Assembly: GCF_003071345.1 (NCBI RefSeq)
Contig: NZ_QCYK01000002.1
Span: forward strand, 1,984,001-2,048,000
DNA from: Chitinophaga parva
GTDB taxonomy: Bacteria > Bacteroidota > Bacteroidia > Chitinophagales > Chitinophagaceae
DNA length: 64,000 nt
Direction of reading: 5' to 3'
In this document: piece after piece, positions 1 through 7,889 of the stretch
How positions within the stretch are numbered: position 1 is the first letter of the stretch
How the letters are laid out: each line of letters begins with the position of its first letter
Translations under genes and position numbers: made by a program
The notes under the pieces: generated by a model
The model's database searches: none
What the model was told of the DNA's origin: nothing
The model's input: the letters and a program-made list of their open reading frames with translations, nothing else

Positions 1-998
1 CCGCTTTCTACGCCGGCAAGCTGGATACCTTGCTGGGTGCGGGCATTTCTGTGAATATGTACATGTTTCACGGTGGCACCACCCGCGGCTTCATGAATGG
101 CGCCAATTATAGTGATGAAAGCCCCTACGAGCCACAGATCAGCAGTTATGATTATGATGCGCCACTGGACGAAGCAGGCAATGCCACGGAGAAGTTCCGC
201 ATCTTCCGCGCCGTGATTGAAAAGCACTTGCCAGCGGGTACATCATTGCCGCCCGTTCCTGCTGCAAAGCCCGTGATCAGTATCCCGCCCATGGAGTTGA
301 AAACATTTGCCACACTGGGCCAGCTGGTAAGCGCCCCCGTTAGCAGCGGGCAGCCCCTCACCTTTGAACAGCTGCACCAGCCCTACGGCTTTGTATTGTA
401 CCGCACCACCGTGCAGGGTGGCGCAGGTCTCTTAAAGATACCCGGCCTCCGCGACTACGCAGTGATCATGGCCAATGGCCGCACCATTGCCACCCTGGAC
501 CGCCGCCACGCGGAGGACAGCATCCAGCTGGAACTGCCGCAAGGCACGGTACAACTGGATATCCTGGTAGAGAACCTGGGCCGCATCAACTTTGGCCCTT
601 ACCTGCTCAAAAACGAGAAAGGCATTGTAGGCAACGTATATTTCCAGGGCCGGGCGCTCCGCCACTGGCAGCAGTTCCAGCTGCCCTTTAACAACGTGCC
701 CACCAGTGCCCGGGGCAGGGCCACCGGTGATCAACCCGTACTCAAAAAAGCCACCTTCACCCTTACCCAAACCGGCGATACTTACCTGGACATGCGTAAC
801 TGGGGCAAAGGCATCGCCTGGATAAATGGTCACAACCTGGGCCGCTACTGGCAGGTAGGTCCGCAGCAAACCCTCTACGTTCCGGCAGCGTGGCTGAAGA
901 AGGGCAGCAATGAAGTAGTAGTATTTGAGTTATTAAAACCGGGGAATACGACATTGGAAGGCATTGATCATGCCATCCTGGATGTCTTGAAAAAGTAG
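1..998 (+). CDS. Beta-galactosidase, GH35, C-terminal part (5' end outside window)
   Basis: This is the 3' portion of a glycoside hydrolase family 35 enzyme, which removes terminal beta-galactose from glycans in the periplasm or at the surface. The reading frame is open from base 3, so the N-terminus and both catalytic glutamates lie outside the window. What remains starts near the end of the TIM barrel (MFHGGTTRGFMNGANY, then SSYDYDAPLDEAG) and continues into the beta-sandwich domains with the family signature WINGHNLGRYW followed by GPQQTLYVP. The same motifs recur in the complete GH35 gene at 24531-26378, so the two are paralogues. An in-frame TTG at base 30 is not the real start. The gene ends just before a heptamer inverted repeat that holds a terminator. 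Confidence 0.93.
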   Translation, partial: AFYAGKLDTLLGAGISVNMYMFHGGTTRGFMNGANYSDESPYEPQISSYDYDAPLDEAGNATEKFRIFRAVIEKHLPAGTSLPPVPAAKPVISIPPMELKTFATLGQLVSAPVSSGQPLTFEQLHQPYGFVLYRTTVQGGAGLLKIPGLRDYAVIMANGRTIATLDRRHAEDSIQLELPQGTVQLDILVENLGRINFGPYLLKNEKGIVGNVYFQGRALRHWQQFQLPFNNVPTSARGRATGDQPVLKKATFTLTQTGDTYLDMRNWGKGIAWINGHNLGRYWQVGPQQTLYVPAAWLKKGSNEVVVFELLKPGNTTLEGIDHAILDVLKK

Positions 999-1132
999 AC
1001 GTACAACGTACAGCGTACAACGTACAACGTACAACGTACAGCGTATGTTCTCTAATAAAAAAAGGGCGCGAAGTGGATGCTTCGCGCTTTTCTATTTTAA
1101 GTACGTTGTACGTTGTACGCTGTACGTTGTAC
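999..1132. repeat. GTACARC heptamer inverted-repeat element, copy A
   Basis: Tandem heptamers GTACAAC/GTACAGC run from about 999 to 1045, and their reverse complement fills 1101-1132. Bases 1001-1032 and 1101-1132 form a perfect 32-bp inverted repeat around a 68-base spacer. The spacer carries an intrinsic terminator. The element fills the space between two convergent genes and touches the end of the right-hand one. A related element lies at 54297-54430. Confidence 0.85.
1055..1091. terminator. Bidirectional intrinsic terminator
   Basis: The stem GCGCGAAG/CTTCGCGC (1066-1073 with 1080-1087) has a 6-base loop. It is followed by TTTT on the plus strand and by the complement of an A-run (1055-1063) on the minus strand. 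It sits between the convergent GH35 and hydrolase genes, so it can serve both. Confidence 0.8.
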
Positions 1133-1139
1133 AATTTCC

Positions 1140-2627
1140 TCAATAATTCAACGCCTTAATAAATTCTCCCCGCAGCTTGGCTACCTGGTCTGCATAGCCA
1201 TGGTCTATCCAGATGTAATGTTCGGCACCGGCCAGGCCGTGAAACTCAATGCCGGCGGCGCCTGCGCGCTCCATTTTGTCTACAAAAAGAGATGCGTTGG
1301 TGTAGGGGGAAAGCCTGTCATTCATGCCGTGAATGATCAGGGCAGGAGGGAAGTTGTTTTGTATAAGATAAAGCGGGGAAATGCTTTTGACCAGCAACGG
1401 GTTCCGCTGGTCTTTCCGCACCCAGGCTACGGCGCTGTCATTGAGGTCATAGGTGGCGGCGTTTACCAGCAGGGCATTGGGGCGGGGGCTGTAATGCAGA
1501 TCGTCCGTGGATTCATTCCATTGGTTGGCCAGGACGGTGCAAAGGGCCAGGTGGCCGCCGGCCGCATTGCCGGAGGCTACAATTTTATTGGTGTCAATAT
1601 TATATTCCGAGGAGTGCTGGCGTAACCAGCGGATGGCGGAGCGCGCATCTTTTACGGCGGCAAAGGGCAGGGTGCCGTGGCGGTCGTACGTGCGGTATTC
1701 CACGGCGCAGGCTACCCAGCCGGCTTGTTTGGCAAAACCATGACAGGTGGCAAAAGACCAGTCAGGCTTGCCTTCACTCCATCCACCGCTGTGAAAATAT
1801 ACGATCACGGGGCGCGGCTTGTGCTGGCGCAGGCTGTCCGGTAAAAAGAGGTGGATGTCCAGGTTGAAAGGCCCTACCGTCTTGTAAGTGCGGATCACGT
1901 GGTCTGCACGCCCCGCCTGCTGTTCCTTGTATTGTTTGGTAACGAGGTTCAGGTAATTGGTGTCCCTGCAGGATGCAAGGAAGGCTTCGTAAATGGAGTC
2001 AATGTCCTTGATGCCATTGTTATCCATGTAGCGGTGCAGGTATTCCGTTCGCCAGAAATCAAGGCATTCCGGTTGCGATACAAACCGCGGCAGCACAGCC
2101 CAGGTGGCCCAAAGTGCCTGGTTGTCCAGGGAATCGTATTGTTTGTTGCGCCGTTCCAGGCTTACGTGGTAATCAAAGAAGCTACGGGCGTATTCGTGGA
2201 AAGACCGGTTGCGCAGCAATGCAGGATTGTTCAGGTCCGGCACGTTAGCGCGCATGCGCTCTGCTATGCGGGACTTGCGCCGGCTGGTATGGCCGGCGTA
2301 ATTATCGTGCTGCTCCGGGTAGTCAATGAGCAGGTTGTCGAAATAGAATTTATTGGAAGTAAGTTCCTGGTGTACATACAGGGGCGGCAACTGGTCCTCG
2401 AACCTTGTGAGCAGGCCATTGTAGCTATTGCGTACGGAATCTATGCGGCTGGTAAAGGCAGATTCCGGGAGGGAATAAAGCTTTACGTAGTTAGGATAGA
2501 ACCATGCATCAAACTGCTTGCTGGCCTGCTTTAACGCCGCCTCATAGCGCTGCTGGGCAGAGCTGTCCTGCTGGGCAGCCGCCGGGTGGAACACCAGCAG
2601 GGTGAGTACAAGCATGATTTCACGCAT
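1140..2627 (-). CDS. Secreted alpha/beta hydrolase-fold protein lacking the nucleophile serine
   Basis: A signal peptide (MREIMLVLTLLVFHPAAAQQ) precedes about 230 mostly helical, charged residues of no family I recognise, then a C-terminal esterase/lipase domain of the BD-FAE/acetyl-esterase type. The oxyanion motif is FHSGGW, the putative acid residue is in HGMNDRLSP and the histidine in AEHYIW. The nucleophile elbow, normally G-x-S-x-G, reads ASGNAAGGHLAL, so alanine stands where serine is expected (codon GCG, around residue 352). It may be a pseudoenzyme or binding protein, or it may use another residue. I chose the start at 2627 because it gives a clean signal peptide; an in-frame ATG at 2660 is also possible. 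It converges with the GH35 gene. Confidence 0.82.
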   Translation of the reverse strand: MREIMLVLTLLVFHPAAAQQDSSAQQRYEAALKQASKQFDAWFYPNYVKLYSLPESAFTSRIDSVRNSYNGLLTRFEDQLPPLYVHQELTSNKFYFDNLLIDYPEQHDNYAGHTSRRKSRIAERMRANVPDLNNPALLRNRSFHEYARSFFDYHVSLERRNKQYDSLDNQALWATWAVLPRFVSQPECLDFWRTEYLHRYMDNNGIKDIDSIYEAFLASCRDTNYLNLVTKQYKEQQAGRADHVIRTYKTVGPFNLDIHLFLPDSLRQHKPRPVIVYFHSGGWSEGKPDWSFATCHGFAKQAGWVACAVEYRTYDRHGTLPFAAVKDARSAIRWLRQHSSEYNIDTNKIVASGNAAGGHLALCTVLANQWNESTDDLHYSPRPNALLVNAATYDLNDSAVAWVRKDQRNPLLVKSISPLYLIQNNFPPALIIHGMNDRLSPYTNASLFVDKMERAGAAGIEFHGLAGAEHYIWIDHGYADQVAKLRGEFIKALNY

Positions 2628-2889
2628 ACGGATCGGGTTAGGGAGGGCTAAAGATAGCAATCTTTTCAGTTTATCGGGAACCTGGCAGCTTCCGGATGCA
2701 TATTATCTTCACGCCATCTCCCAAAATCATGTCTTAACCTTACGAGGTCCATACTGCCCTTCCTGCTCCTGTGTGCATACCCTTTGGCGGCCGCGCGGGC
2801 AGACCGGTCATTGGTGACCTGCAGGCAGTGTTTCAGAAAAGCCGCGGGCTGCCGGGGGCCGGCGCACGTGGCTTTGAGTGGGCGTACTT

Positions 2890-3444
2890 TTATTTTTTCC
2901 GGATCACCACCGGTTTGCCATCCGCATCGTAAGGCATGGCCAGGTATACGCCGTTGATCTTTTTTTCTATTTGCTGGGTATACGCTTCATCCGGCGCAAT
3001 GCTGCCTTTTTTGATCTCGTAAAAACGGGCCGGCACATAGTATGCAGCATCTGCAGATGGTGGCGGGGGCACGGGGGCTTTGCCCCCAAATTCCAGTTGC
3101 CCGTCGTGATCAAAATCCTTTACATCAGATAGCACGGAAGTGGCCACGGAATCTGCATTGGAGTGGTCAATGCGCAGTACCAGCATTTGTTTTTCAGGTG
3201 GCCTGGCCATTTCCAGGAAAAGGAACACGGCGCCGGCATCTTCCACCAGTTTGTTACGGCGGCTGGCGTAGTTCACGTCATCGTGCAGGAAGAAGGCTTT
3301 GTTGCCATTTACGAACACAGTGCCTTTGTACACGGTGATCTGCTGGTTAATGCTGCTTTTCAGGTGCAGCTGGTCCTTGGGTTGCTGCGCCAGGGCCGGG
3401 GCAGCAGACAATAACAGGGCAAGGTGAAGGATAGGTGCACGCAT
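2890..3444 (-). CDS. Secreted protein of unknown function
   Basis: This is a 184-residue protein with a clear signal peptide (MRAPILHLALLLSAAPALAQ). The mature part is polar with no membrane segment. It contains FDHDGQLEFGG, which resembles an acidic calcium-binding or integrin-repeat-like loop (DxDxDGxxE/D), then a proline-rich linker (APVPPPPSAD) and a basic end (VVIRKK). I do not recognise a family. The DxD loop suggests that a calculated value is reported for a calcium-stabilised or FG-GAP-like fold, but this is inference. It is transcribed away from the metal-associated gene pair that starts at 3557. Confidence 0.75.
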   Translation of the reverse strand: MRAPILHLALLLSAAPALAQQPKDQLHLKSSINQQITVYKGTVFVNGNKAFFLHDDVNYASRRNKLVEDAGAVFLFLEMARPPEKQMLVLRIDHSNADSVATSVLSDVKDFDHDGQLEFGGKAPVPPPPSADAAYYVPARFYEIKKGSIAPDEAYTQQIEKKINGVYLAMPYDADGKPVVIRKK

Positions 3445-3543
3445 ATAGTAGAATTAAACGGCATCAAACTACAGAAAATTCCGGTATGTTTCCGGCGGAT
3501 TACAATCCTGTTTTTCAAATATCCGATTGTCCGGCAATTCTAT

Positions 3544-3551
3544 TACCTTTG
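3544..3551 (+). promoter_or_regulatory. -7 promoter box TACCTTTG
   Basis: A perfect match to the Bacteroidota -7 consensus TAnnTTTG lies only 5 bases before the ATG of the HYC_CC_PP gene. With usual spacing, transcription would start at or next to the ATG, giving a leaderless or nearly leaderless mRNA. I do not see a convincing -33 box at standard spacing. Confidence 0.55.
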
Positions 3552-3556
3552 TGCTC

Positions 3557-3934
3557 ATGAAGAAACTCACCGCATTGCTCCTCCTCCTGCTTTACATGGC
3601 CAGCACCGCTGGCGTAGGAGTGGAGGCGTTCTATTGCTGCGGGGAGCTTACTTCCATTTCGGCCAGCCTGCACGAGGAGCCGAATAAAAAAGCAGTGGAC
3701 GGAGACGGCTGCTGCCAGCACAAATATCAGTTTCACAAGATCAAGGATAGTCACCAGCATAGCCATGCGGTGGCATTTACCTTTGGACATGTGGCTACCC
3801 TGCCGGTTTTCCCTGTTTACAGCGCGGACCTGGTTTATACCGAAGCTACCTCCTTCACCGCCCACCGCGCCAAGGCGCCTCCATCCCCGGGCGATGTTCC
3901 CCTCTATATTTATCACTGCACTTACCTGGTTTGA
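3557..3934 (+). CDS. HYC_CC_PP family protein, probably metal-associated
   Basis: This 125-residue exported protein begins with the signal peptide MKKLTALLLLLLYMASTAG. The mature part has the hallmarks of the Bacteroidota HYC_CC_PP family: an aromatic-Cys-Cys motif after the signal (FYCCGEL), a second Cys pair in GDGCCQHKYQFHKIKDSHQ, and a terminal PP segment (KAPPSPGDVPLYIYHC). Cysteine- and histidine-rich members of this family commonly sit next to TonB receptors that carry a heavy-metal-associated domain. That is the arrangement here, with such a receptor following on the same strand. A role in copper or other soft-metal handling in the envelope is inferred from this context, not demonstrated. 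An upstream in-frame start at 3527 would destroy the signal peptide. Confidence 0.8.
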   Translation: MKKLTALLLLLLYMASTAGVGVEAFYCCGELTSISASLHEEPNKKAVDGDGCCQHKYQFHKIKDSHQHSHAVAFTFGHVATLPVFPVYSADLVYTEATSFTAHRAKAPPSPGDVPLYIYHCTYLV

Positions 3935-4016
3935 TCCCGGTTAAATGTTAATTGCCTGGAATTACATTTCCACGATTGCGTTTGAATGCTAGCGTCTAAG
4001 CCTTAGGCTCCGGCGT

Positions 4017-4112
4017 TTGCCATCAACGTTCAATCCTGGGCGATTAGCCTTTAACGATGAACGGTTAGCGATCCATCATGAACGGTTAACCATTTTTCAC
4101 GATCAAATCCTT
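4017..4112. repeat. Degenerate GAACGGTTA repeats
   Basis: Several imperfect copies of a motif around ATGAACGGTTA(G/A)C and CAACGTTCAA/CGATTAGCC lie in tandem between the HYC_CC_PP gene and the TonB receptor gene. Exact copies of GAACGGTTA occur twice. The unit is AT-balanced and partly self-complementary (AACGTT, GGTTAACC). It looks like a short intergenic repeat family rather than coding sequence. Confidence 0.5.
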
Positions 4113-4121
4113 ACACCCAAC

Positions 4122-6434
4122 ATGCCTGCATATAAAAAGCTTTTATTGTGCTTGTTTCTTTTAACAAGTGTTCATACCTATGCGCAACAACAGGACTCCG
4201 TACGCACCCTCAAAGTGTTTGGAGAATGTGGCCAATGCAAGCGCCGTATTGAAACGGCCGTAAAAATGAAAGGGGTCAGCTCCGCGCAATGGAGCCCCGA
4301 TACCCAGCAACTGGTACTGGCTTACAATGCAACGCTGGTAAGTCTTTCAGACATTGAAGCCAAAATATTGGCCGCAGGCCACGACCTGGAAGGCCGCAAG
4401 GCTACAGACGAGGCCTACAATGCATTGCCACCCTGCTGCCACTACCGCGAAAATACGGGCGAAGCAGACCACCACGCAGATACTGCCGCTATAAAAACGG
4501 CCCAGTTGAAGGAAGTGACGGTAGGTGCCCGCGCCCGTTCTTCTTATATCTCCGGCCTCAATCCCATCCGCACGGAGGTGATGACAGACAAGGAACTGCT
4601 GAAAGCTGCCTGCTGTAACCTGAGTGAGAGTTTTGAGACCAATCCCTCCGTGGATGTGTCTTACAACGATGCTGTGACCGGCTCCAAACAGATCCAGTTG
4701 CTGGGCCTTTCCGGCAATTACACCCAGCTCACCGTTGAGAACCTGCCCGGCCCCCGCGGCCTGGCCACCCCGCTGGGGCTCAATAGTATCGCGGGGCCCT
4801 GGGTGCAGTCCATTCAACTCATCAAAGGCACCGGCTCCGTGGTGAATGGTTATGAAAGCATAGCCGGCCAGATCAACGTGGAGCTGCGCAAACCACAGAC
4901 CGCCGACCAGTTGTACGCCAATGCTTACGTGAACTCCAACGGCAAAACGGACCTGAACCTGGACCTGGCCCATAAGCTGAACAACCGCTGGTCCACCGGC
5001 CTGCTCCTGCACGATGATTTCCTGGAAAACAAGAACCTGGACATGAACAAAGACGGGTTCCGCGACCTGCCCACCGGCAACCAGTTCAGCGCCATTAACC
5101 GCTGGGACTATACGGATGGAAAAGGTTTTGAAACACAGTTTGGCGTGAAGGCATTGTATGACAACCGTACCGGCGGCCAGACTGGTTTCCGCAGCGCGGA
5201 CAAGTTGTCTGCCAGTGTCTATGGCCTGGGCATCAACACCCAGCGTTATGAACTGTTTGGAAAGATCGGTTACGTGTTCCCGCAGCAAACGTACAAGAGC
5301 ATAGGCCTGCAGCTGAGCGCCATTGACCACCAGCAGGATGCCTACTTCGGGCAAACCATCTACAATGCGCAGCAGCAGAACTTTTACAGCAACCTGGTGT
5401 ACCAGTCCATCATTAACAATACGAAGCACAAGTTTAAAACCGGCGCCAGTTTTTTGTATGATAAATACGATGAAACCTATAAAGCGGATAACTATAAACG
5501 CAATGAAATAGTGGCGGGTGCTTTTTTTGAATACACCTACACACCTTCCGAGAAAGTTACAGTGGTAGCGGGTTTGCGCGGAGATCACCACAATGAGTTT
5601 GGCAATTTCCTGACGCCCCGCCTCAATGTGCGCTATGAGCCCATTGAAGGTACCACCCTGCGTTTGAGCGCAGGCCGGGGACAGCGCACCGCCAATATTT
5701 TTGCAGAAAATATGAGCGCACTGGTGAGCAACCGGGATGTGGTGATACAAGGTGGCGCCACCACTTATGCTTACGGGTTAAAGCCGGAAGTGGCCTGGAA
5801 TAAAGGCATCAGCGTGGATCAAAAGTTTCATTTGTTTAACAATGATGCCAGCGCCAGCGTGGATTTTTTCCGCAATGATTTTACTAACCAGGTGGTGGTG
5901 GATCTTGAAAATGCAAGACAGGTAAAGTTTTACAACCTGGAAGGGAAATCTTATTCCAACAGCCTGCAACTGGGCCTGAACCTGGCGCCGGTAAAGGAAT
6001 TGGAAGTACACCTGGCCTACCGCTATTTTGATGTGAAGACGGATTATAGCGGCGAACTGCTGGAACGCCCGCTCATTTCAAAAGACCGTGCTTTCCTGTC
6101 GCTGGACTATAGCATCGCCGGCTGGAAAATTGATTACACCATTAATTACAACGGCCGCAAACGCATTCCCAGCACCGCTGAAAATCCGGCGGTATACCAG
6201 CTGCCAGCCTATTCCAATGACTTTGTACTCATGAATGCGCAGGTAAGTAAAACGGTAGGTAAACAACGCGCAATGGACTTTTATGTAGGGATTGAAAACA
6301 TTGGCGGCTACATGCAGCAGGGCGCCATCCTGGCGGCAGACCAGCCTTTCAGTCCGTACTTCGATGCCTCCCTGGTGTGGGGGCCGGTGAGCGGGCGCAT
6401 GGCGTATGCAGGCTGGCGTTATAAGATCAAATAA
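4122..6434 (+). CDS. TonB-dependent receptor with N-terminal heavy-metal-associated domain
   Basis: This outer-membrane receptor starts with a signal peptide (MPAYKKLLLCLFLLTSVHTYAQ). A heavy-metal-associated domain of about 70 residues follows, containing the metal-binding motif GECGQCKRR (GxCxxC). After a His-rich linker (CCHYRENTGEADHHAD) comes the plug domain (EVMTDKELLKAACCNLSESF, then IQLIKGTGSVVNGYESIAGQI) and a C-terminal beta-barrel ending in WRYKIK. The usual carboxypeptidase-like N-domain of SusC proteins is missing, so this is a classic receptor, probably for a metal ion or metal complex. I chose the ATG at 4122 for its signal peptide; the longer open frame runs through intergenic repeats. 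The HYC_CC_PP gene directly upstream supports a metal role. Confidence 0.92.
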   Translation: MPAYKKLLLCLFLLTSVHTYAQQQDSVRTLKVFGECGQCKRRIETAVKMKGVSSAQWSPDTQQLVLAYNATLVSLSDIEAKILAAGHDLEGRKATDEAYNALPPCCHYRENTGEADHHADTAAIKTAQLKEVTVGARARSSYISGLNPIRTEVMTDKELLKAACCNLSESFETNPSVDVSYNDAVTGSKQIQLLGLSGNYTQLTVENLPGPRGLATPLGLNSIAGPWVQSIQLIKGTGSVVNGYESIAGQINVELRKPQTADQLYANAYVNSNGKTDLNLDLAHKLNNRWSTGLLLHDDFLENKNLDMNKDGFRDLPTGNQFSAINRWDYTDGKGFETQFGVKALYDNRTGGQTGFRSADKLSASVYGLGINTQRYELFGKIGYVFPQQTYKSIGLQLSAIDHQQDAYFGQTIYNAQQQNFYSNLVYQSIINNTKHKFKTGASFLYDKYDETYKADNYKRNEIVAGAFFEYTYTPSEKVTVVAGLRGDHHNEFGNFLTPRLNVRYEPIEGTTLRLSAGRGQRTANIFAENMSALVSNRDVVIQGGATTYAYGLKPEVAWNKGISVDQKFHLFNNDASASVDFFRNDFTNQVVVDLENARQVKFYNLEGKSYSNSLQLGLNLAPVKELEVHLAYRYFDVKTDYSGELLERPLISKDRAFLSLDYSIAGWKIDYTINYNGRKRIPSTAENPAVYQLPAYSNDFVLMNAQVSKTVGKQRAMDFYVGIENIGGYMQQGAILAADQPFSPYFDASLVWGPVSGRMAYAGWRYKIK

Positions 6435-6577
6435 AACGCAGGCCGGCCAGGAAATATTGCCTGCCGTGCGTCAGGGAAAAGTCAGGAAAACGGAGGTGTT
6501 AATGGAATGCTAAAGTGGTGACCTTCATTAAATTATTGGGCTTGATATGCGTCTAACCTGTACTAAAACCCAAAAAG

Positions 6578-6958
6578 ATGAAAAAGGTAATTATAGCAGC
6601 ACTGTTTGCGATGGCCATTACAACAAGCGCTTCCGCAGCGCCTGCCGGTCCCGGACATGGCTGGGGCGGACGACCGGTAGTGATAGTACACAGCGGTTTT
6701 TACAGCCCCTGGTATGGACCTTACGGAGGCTGGGGCTTTGGGTACCCCTACGGATATCCTTACGCCATGATGCCGTACCGCCCGTCTAAACTGGACCTGC
6801 AGATACAGGACATCCGCAATGATTATGCGGATAAGATCGAGTCTATGAAAATGGACCGTTCCCTCAGCGGGAAAGAAAGAAGGCAGAAGATCAGGGAGTT
6901 TAAGGCAGAACGGGATCACGAGATCCGTGACACCAAAGCAAACTACTATAAATCTTAA
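6578..6958 (+). CDS. Small secreted Gly/Tyr-rich protein with coiled C-terminus
   Basis: A signal peptide (MKKVIIAALFAMAITTSASA) is followed by a Gly/Tyr/Pro/Trp-rich stretch (WYGPYGGWGFGYPYGYPYA) and then about 55 charged residues likely to form a helix or coiled coil (LDLQIQDIRNDYADKIESMK, then KERRQKIREFKAERDHEIRD). The layout resembles small envelope proteins of Bacteroidota that combine a flexible aromatic segment with a helical tail. I do not recognise a named family. It is a single gene followed by a strong terminator, and it converges with the AraC gene. Confidence 0.78.
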   Translation: MKKVIIAALFAMAITTSASAAPAGPGHGWGGRPVVIVHSGFYSPWYGPYGGWGFGYPYGYPYAMMPYRPSKLDLQIQDIRNDYADKIESMKMDRSLSGKERRQKIREFKAERDHEIRDTKANYYKS

Positions 6959-6980
6959 ACCTGGAACTGTGAGGTTGGAT

Positions 6981-7013
6981 AAAAGCCCCGTCGCGCCTGC
7001 GGCGGGGTTTTTT
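6981..7013. terminator. Bidirectional intrinsic terminator
   Basis: A 9-bp stem CCCCGTCGC/GCGGCGGGG (6986-6994 with 6999-7007, one wobble) with a GCCT loop is followed by six T on the plus strand and preceded by AAAA. It ends the small secreted protein gene and lies just beyond the stop of the convergent AraC gene. Confidence 0.85.
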
Positions 7014-7016
7014 GTT

Positions 7017-7856
7017 TTATGGCTGCCGTTGCCGGAATTCGGAAATGCTGGACCCGGTTTGCTGGCGGAAGAAACGGCTGAAATGCGCAGGGCTGACAAA
7101 GCCCAGTGCATAAGCAATCTCCTTGGCGGATTTGTCCGTGTAATGCAGGTAGCGTTGCGCTTCCTGGACGATGCGGCGTTGAATAAGCCGGGAGGGGGAT
7201 GGATGATTAAAAATGGCAAATAGGTTCGCCAGTGTTTTGGGAGAACGGTTCAGCGCATGGGCATAGAACTGTACTTCATGCTGGTCCCGGAAATGGATCT
7301 CCAGTAACAGGTTGAATTTGCGCAGGATATCCATTTTTTCATCCGTAAAGCGTGCGTAGCTGTCAGTCTGCTGCTTGGCGATCCGTGTTACATTGATGAT
7401 CAGTCTTTTCAGTAAGGTGCGTAACATTTCCCCCTGCATGCGGTCTTTCACCGCCATATCTTCCACGCACAGGTCGCGGATGATGTGGATGTTCCTGATA
7501 TCCACCGGCGACAGGGCTACGAAGAGCGGATGCTGTATGCCATAGAACAGGAATCCTACGCAACCCACTTCTGCATCATGATCCGCAATGCAATAGAAGT
7601 CGCGGTTGAACTGCCAGGCGATCAGCCATTCCGGGTGTTCAAACCGGAAATGCTGGTTGGCCATCAATGGGAGCACAGCGTTTGCGGGCAACAGGTAAGG
7701 CACCTCGTCTATCGTTATAGACTGGTCTTTGCCGTCATTATATACGATAGCGTTAGTGGTGTCCGGCCCGGCTGCAATGCCTTCGCCGGCAAAGGCCGGT
7801 TCATGTATCAACACGGTGAACCGGCCCTTCTTGTTATCCTCAAATTGTAGTTTCAT
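7017..7856 (-). CDS. AraC family transcriptional regulator
   Basis: This 279-residue protein has an N-terminal cupin-like sensor region of about 160 residues and two helix-turn-helix motifs at the C-terminus. The second carries the family signature (KSAKEIAYALGFVSPAHFSR followed by FFRQQTGSSISEFRQ). Such proteins usually bind DNA near a carbohydrate or stress gene and respond to a small ligand. The gene is transcribed in the same direction as the SusC/SusD and spondin genes but is separated from them, so its target is not clear. Initiation at MKLQFEDNKKGRF looks natural. Confidence 0.9.
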   Translation of the reverse strand: MKLQFEDNKKGRFTVLIHEPAFAGEGIAAGPDTTNAIVYNDGKDQSITIDEVPYLLPANAVLPLMANQHFRFEHPEWLIAWQFNRDFYCIADHDAEVGCVGFLFYGIQHPLFVALSPVDIRNIHIIRDLCVEDMAVKDRMQGEMLRTLLKRLIINVTRIAKQQTDSYARFTDEKMDILRKFNLLLEIHFRDQHEVQFYAHALNRSPKTLANLFAIFNHPSPSRLIQRRIVQEAQRYLHYTDKSAKEIAYALGFVSPAHFSRFFRQQTGSSISEFRQRQP

Positions 7857-7889
7857 ACCTTGTGCTGCTTCAATTTACGTAAATGGCGC

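Noticed and set aside
999..1132. CRISPR-like array suggested by short tandem repeats
   Set aside because: The units are only 7 bases with no spacers, and the arms are inverted, so this is a heptamer palindromic element.
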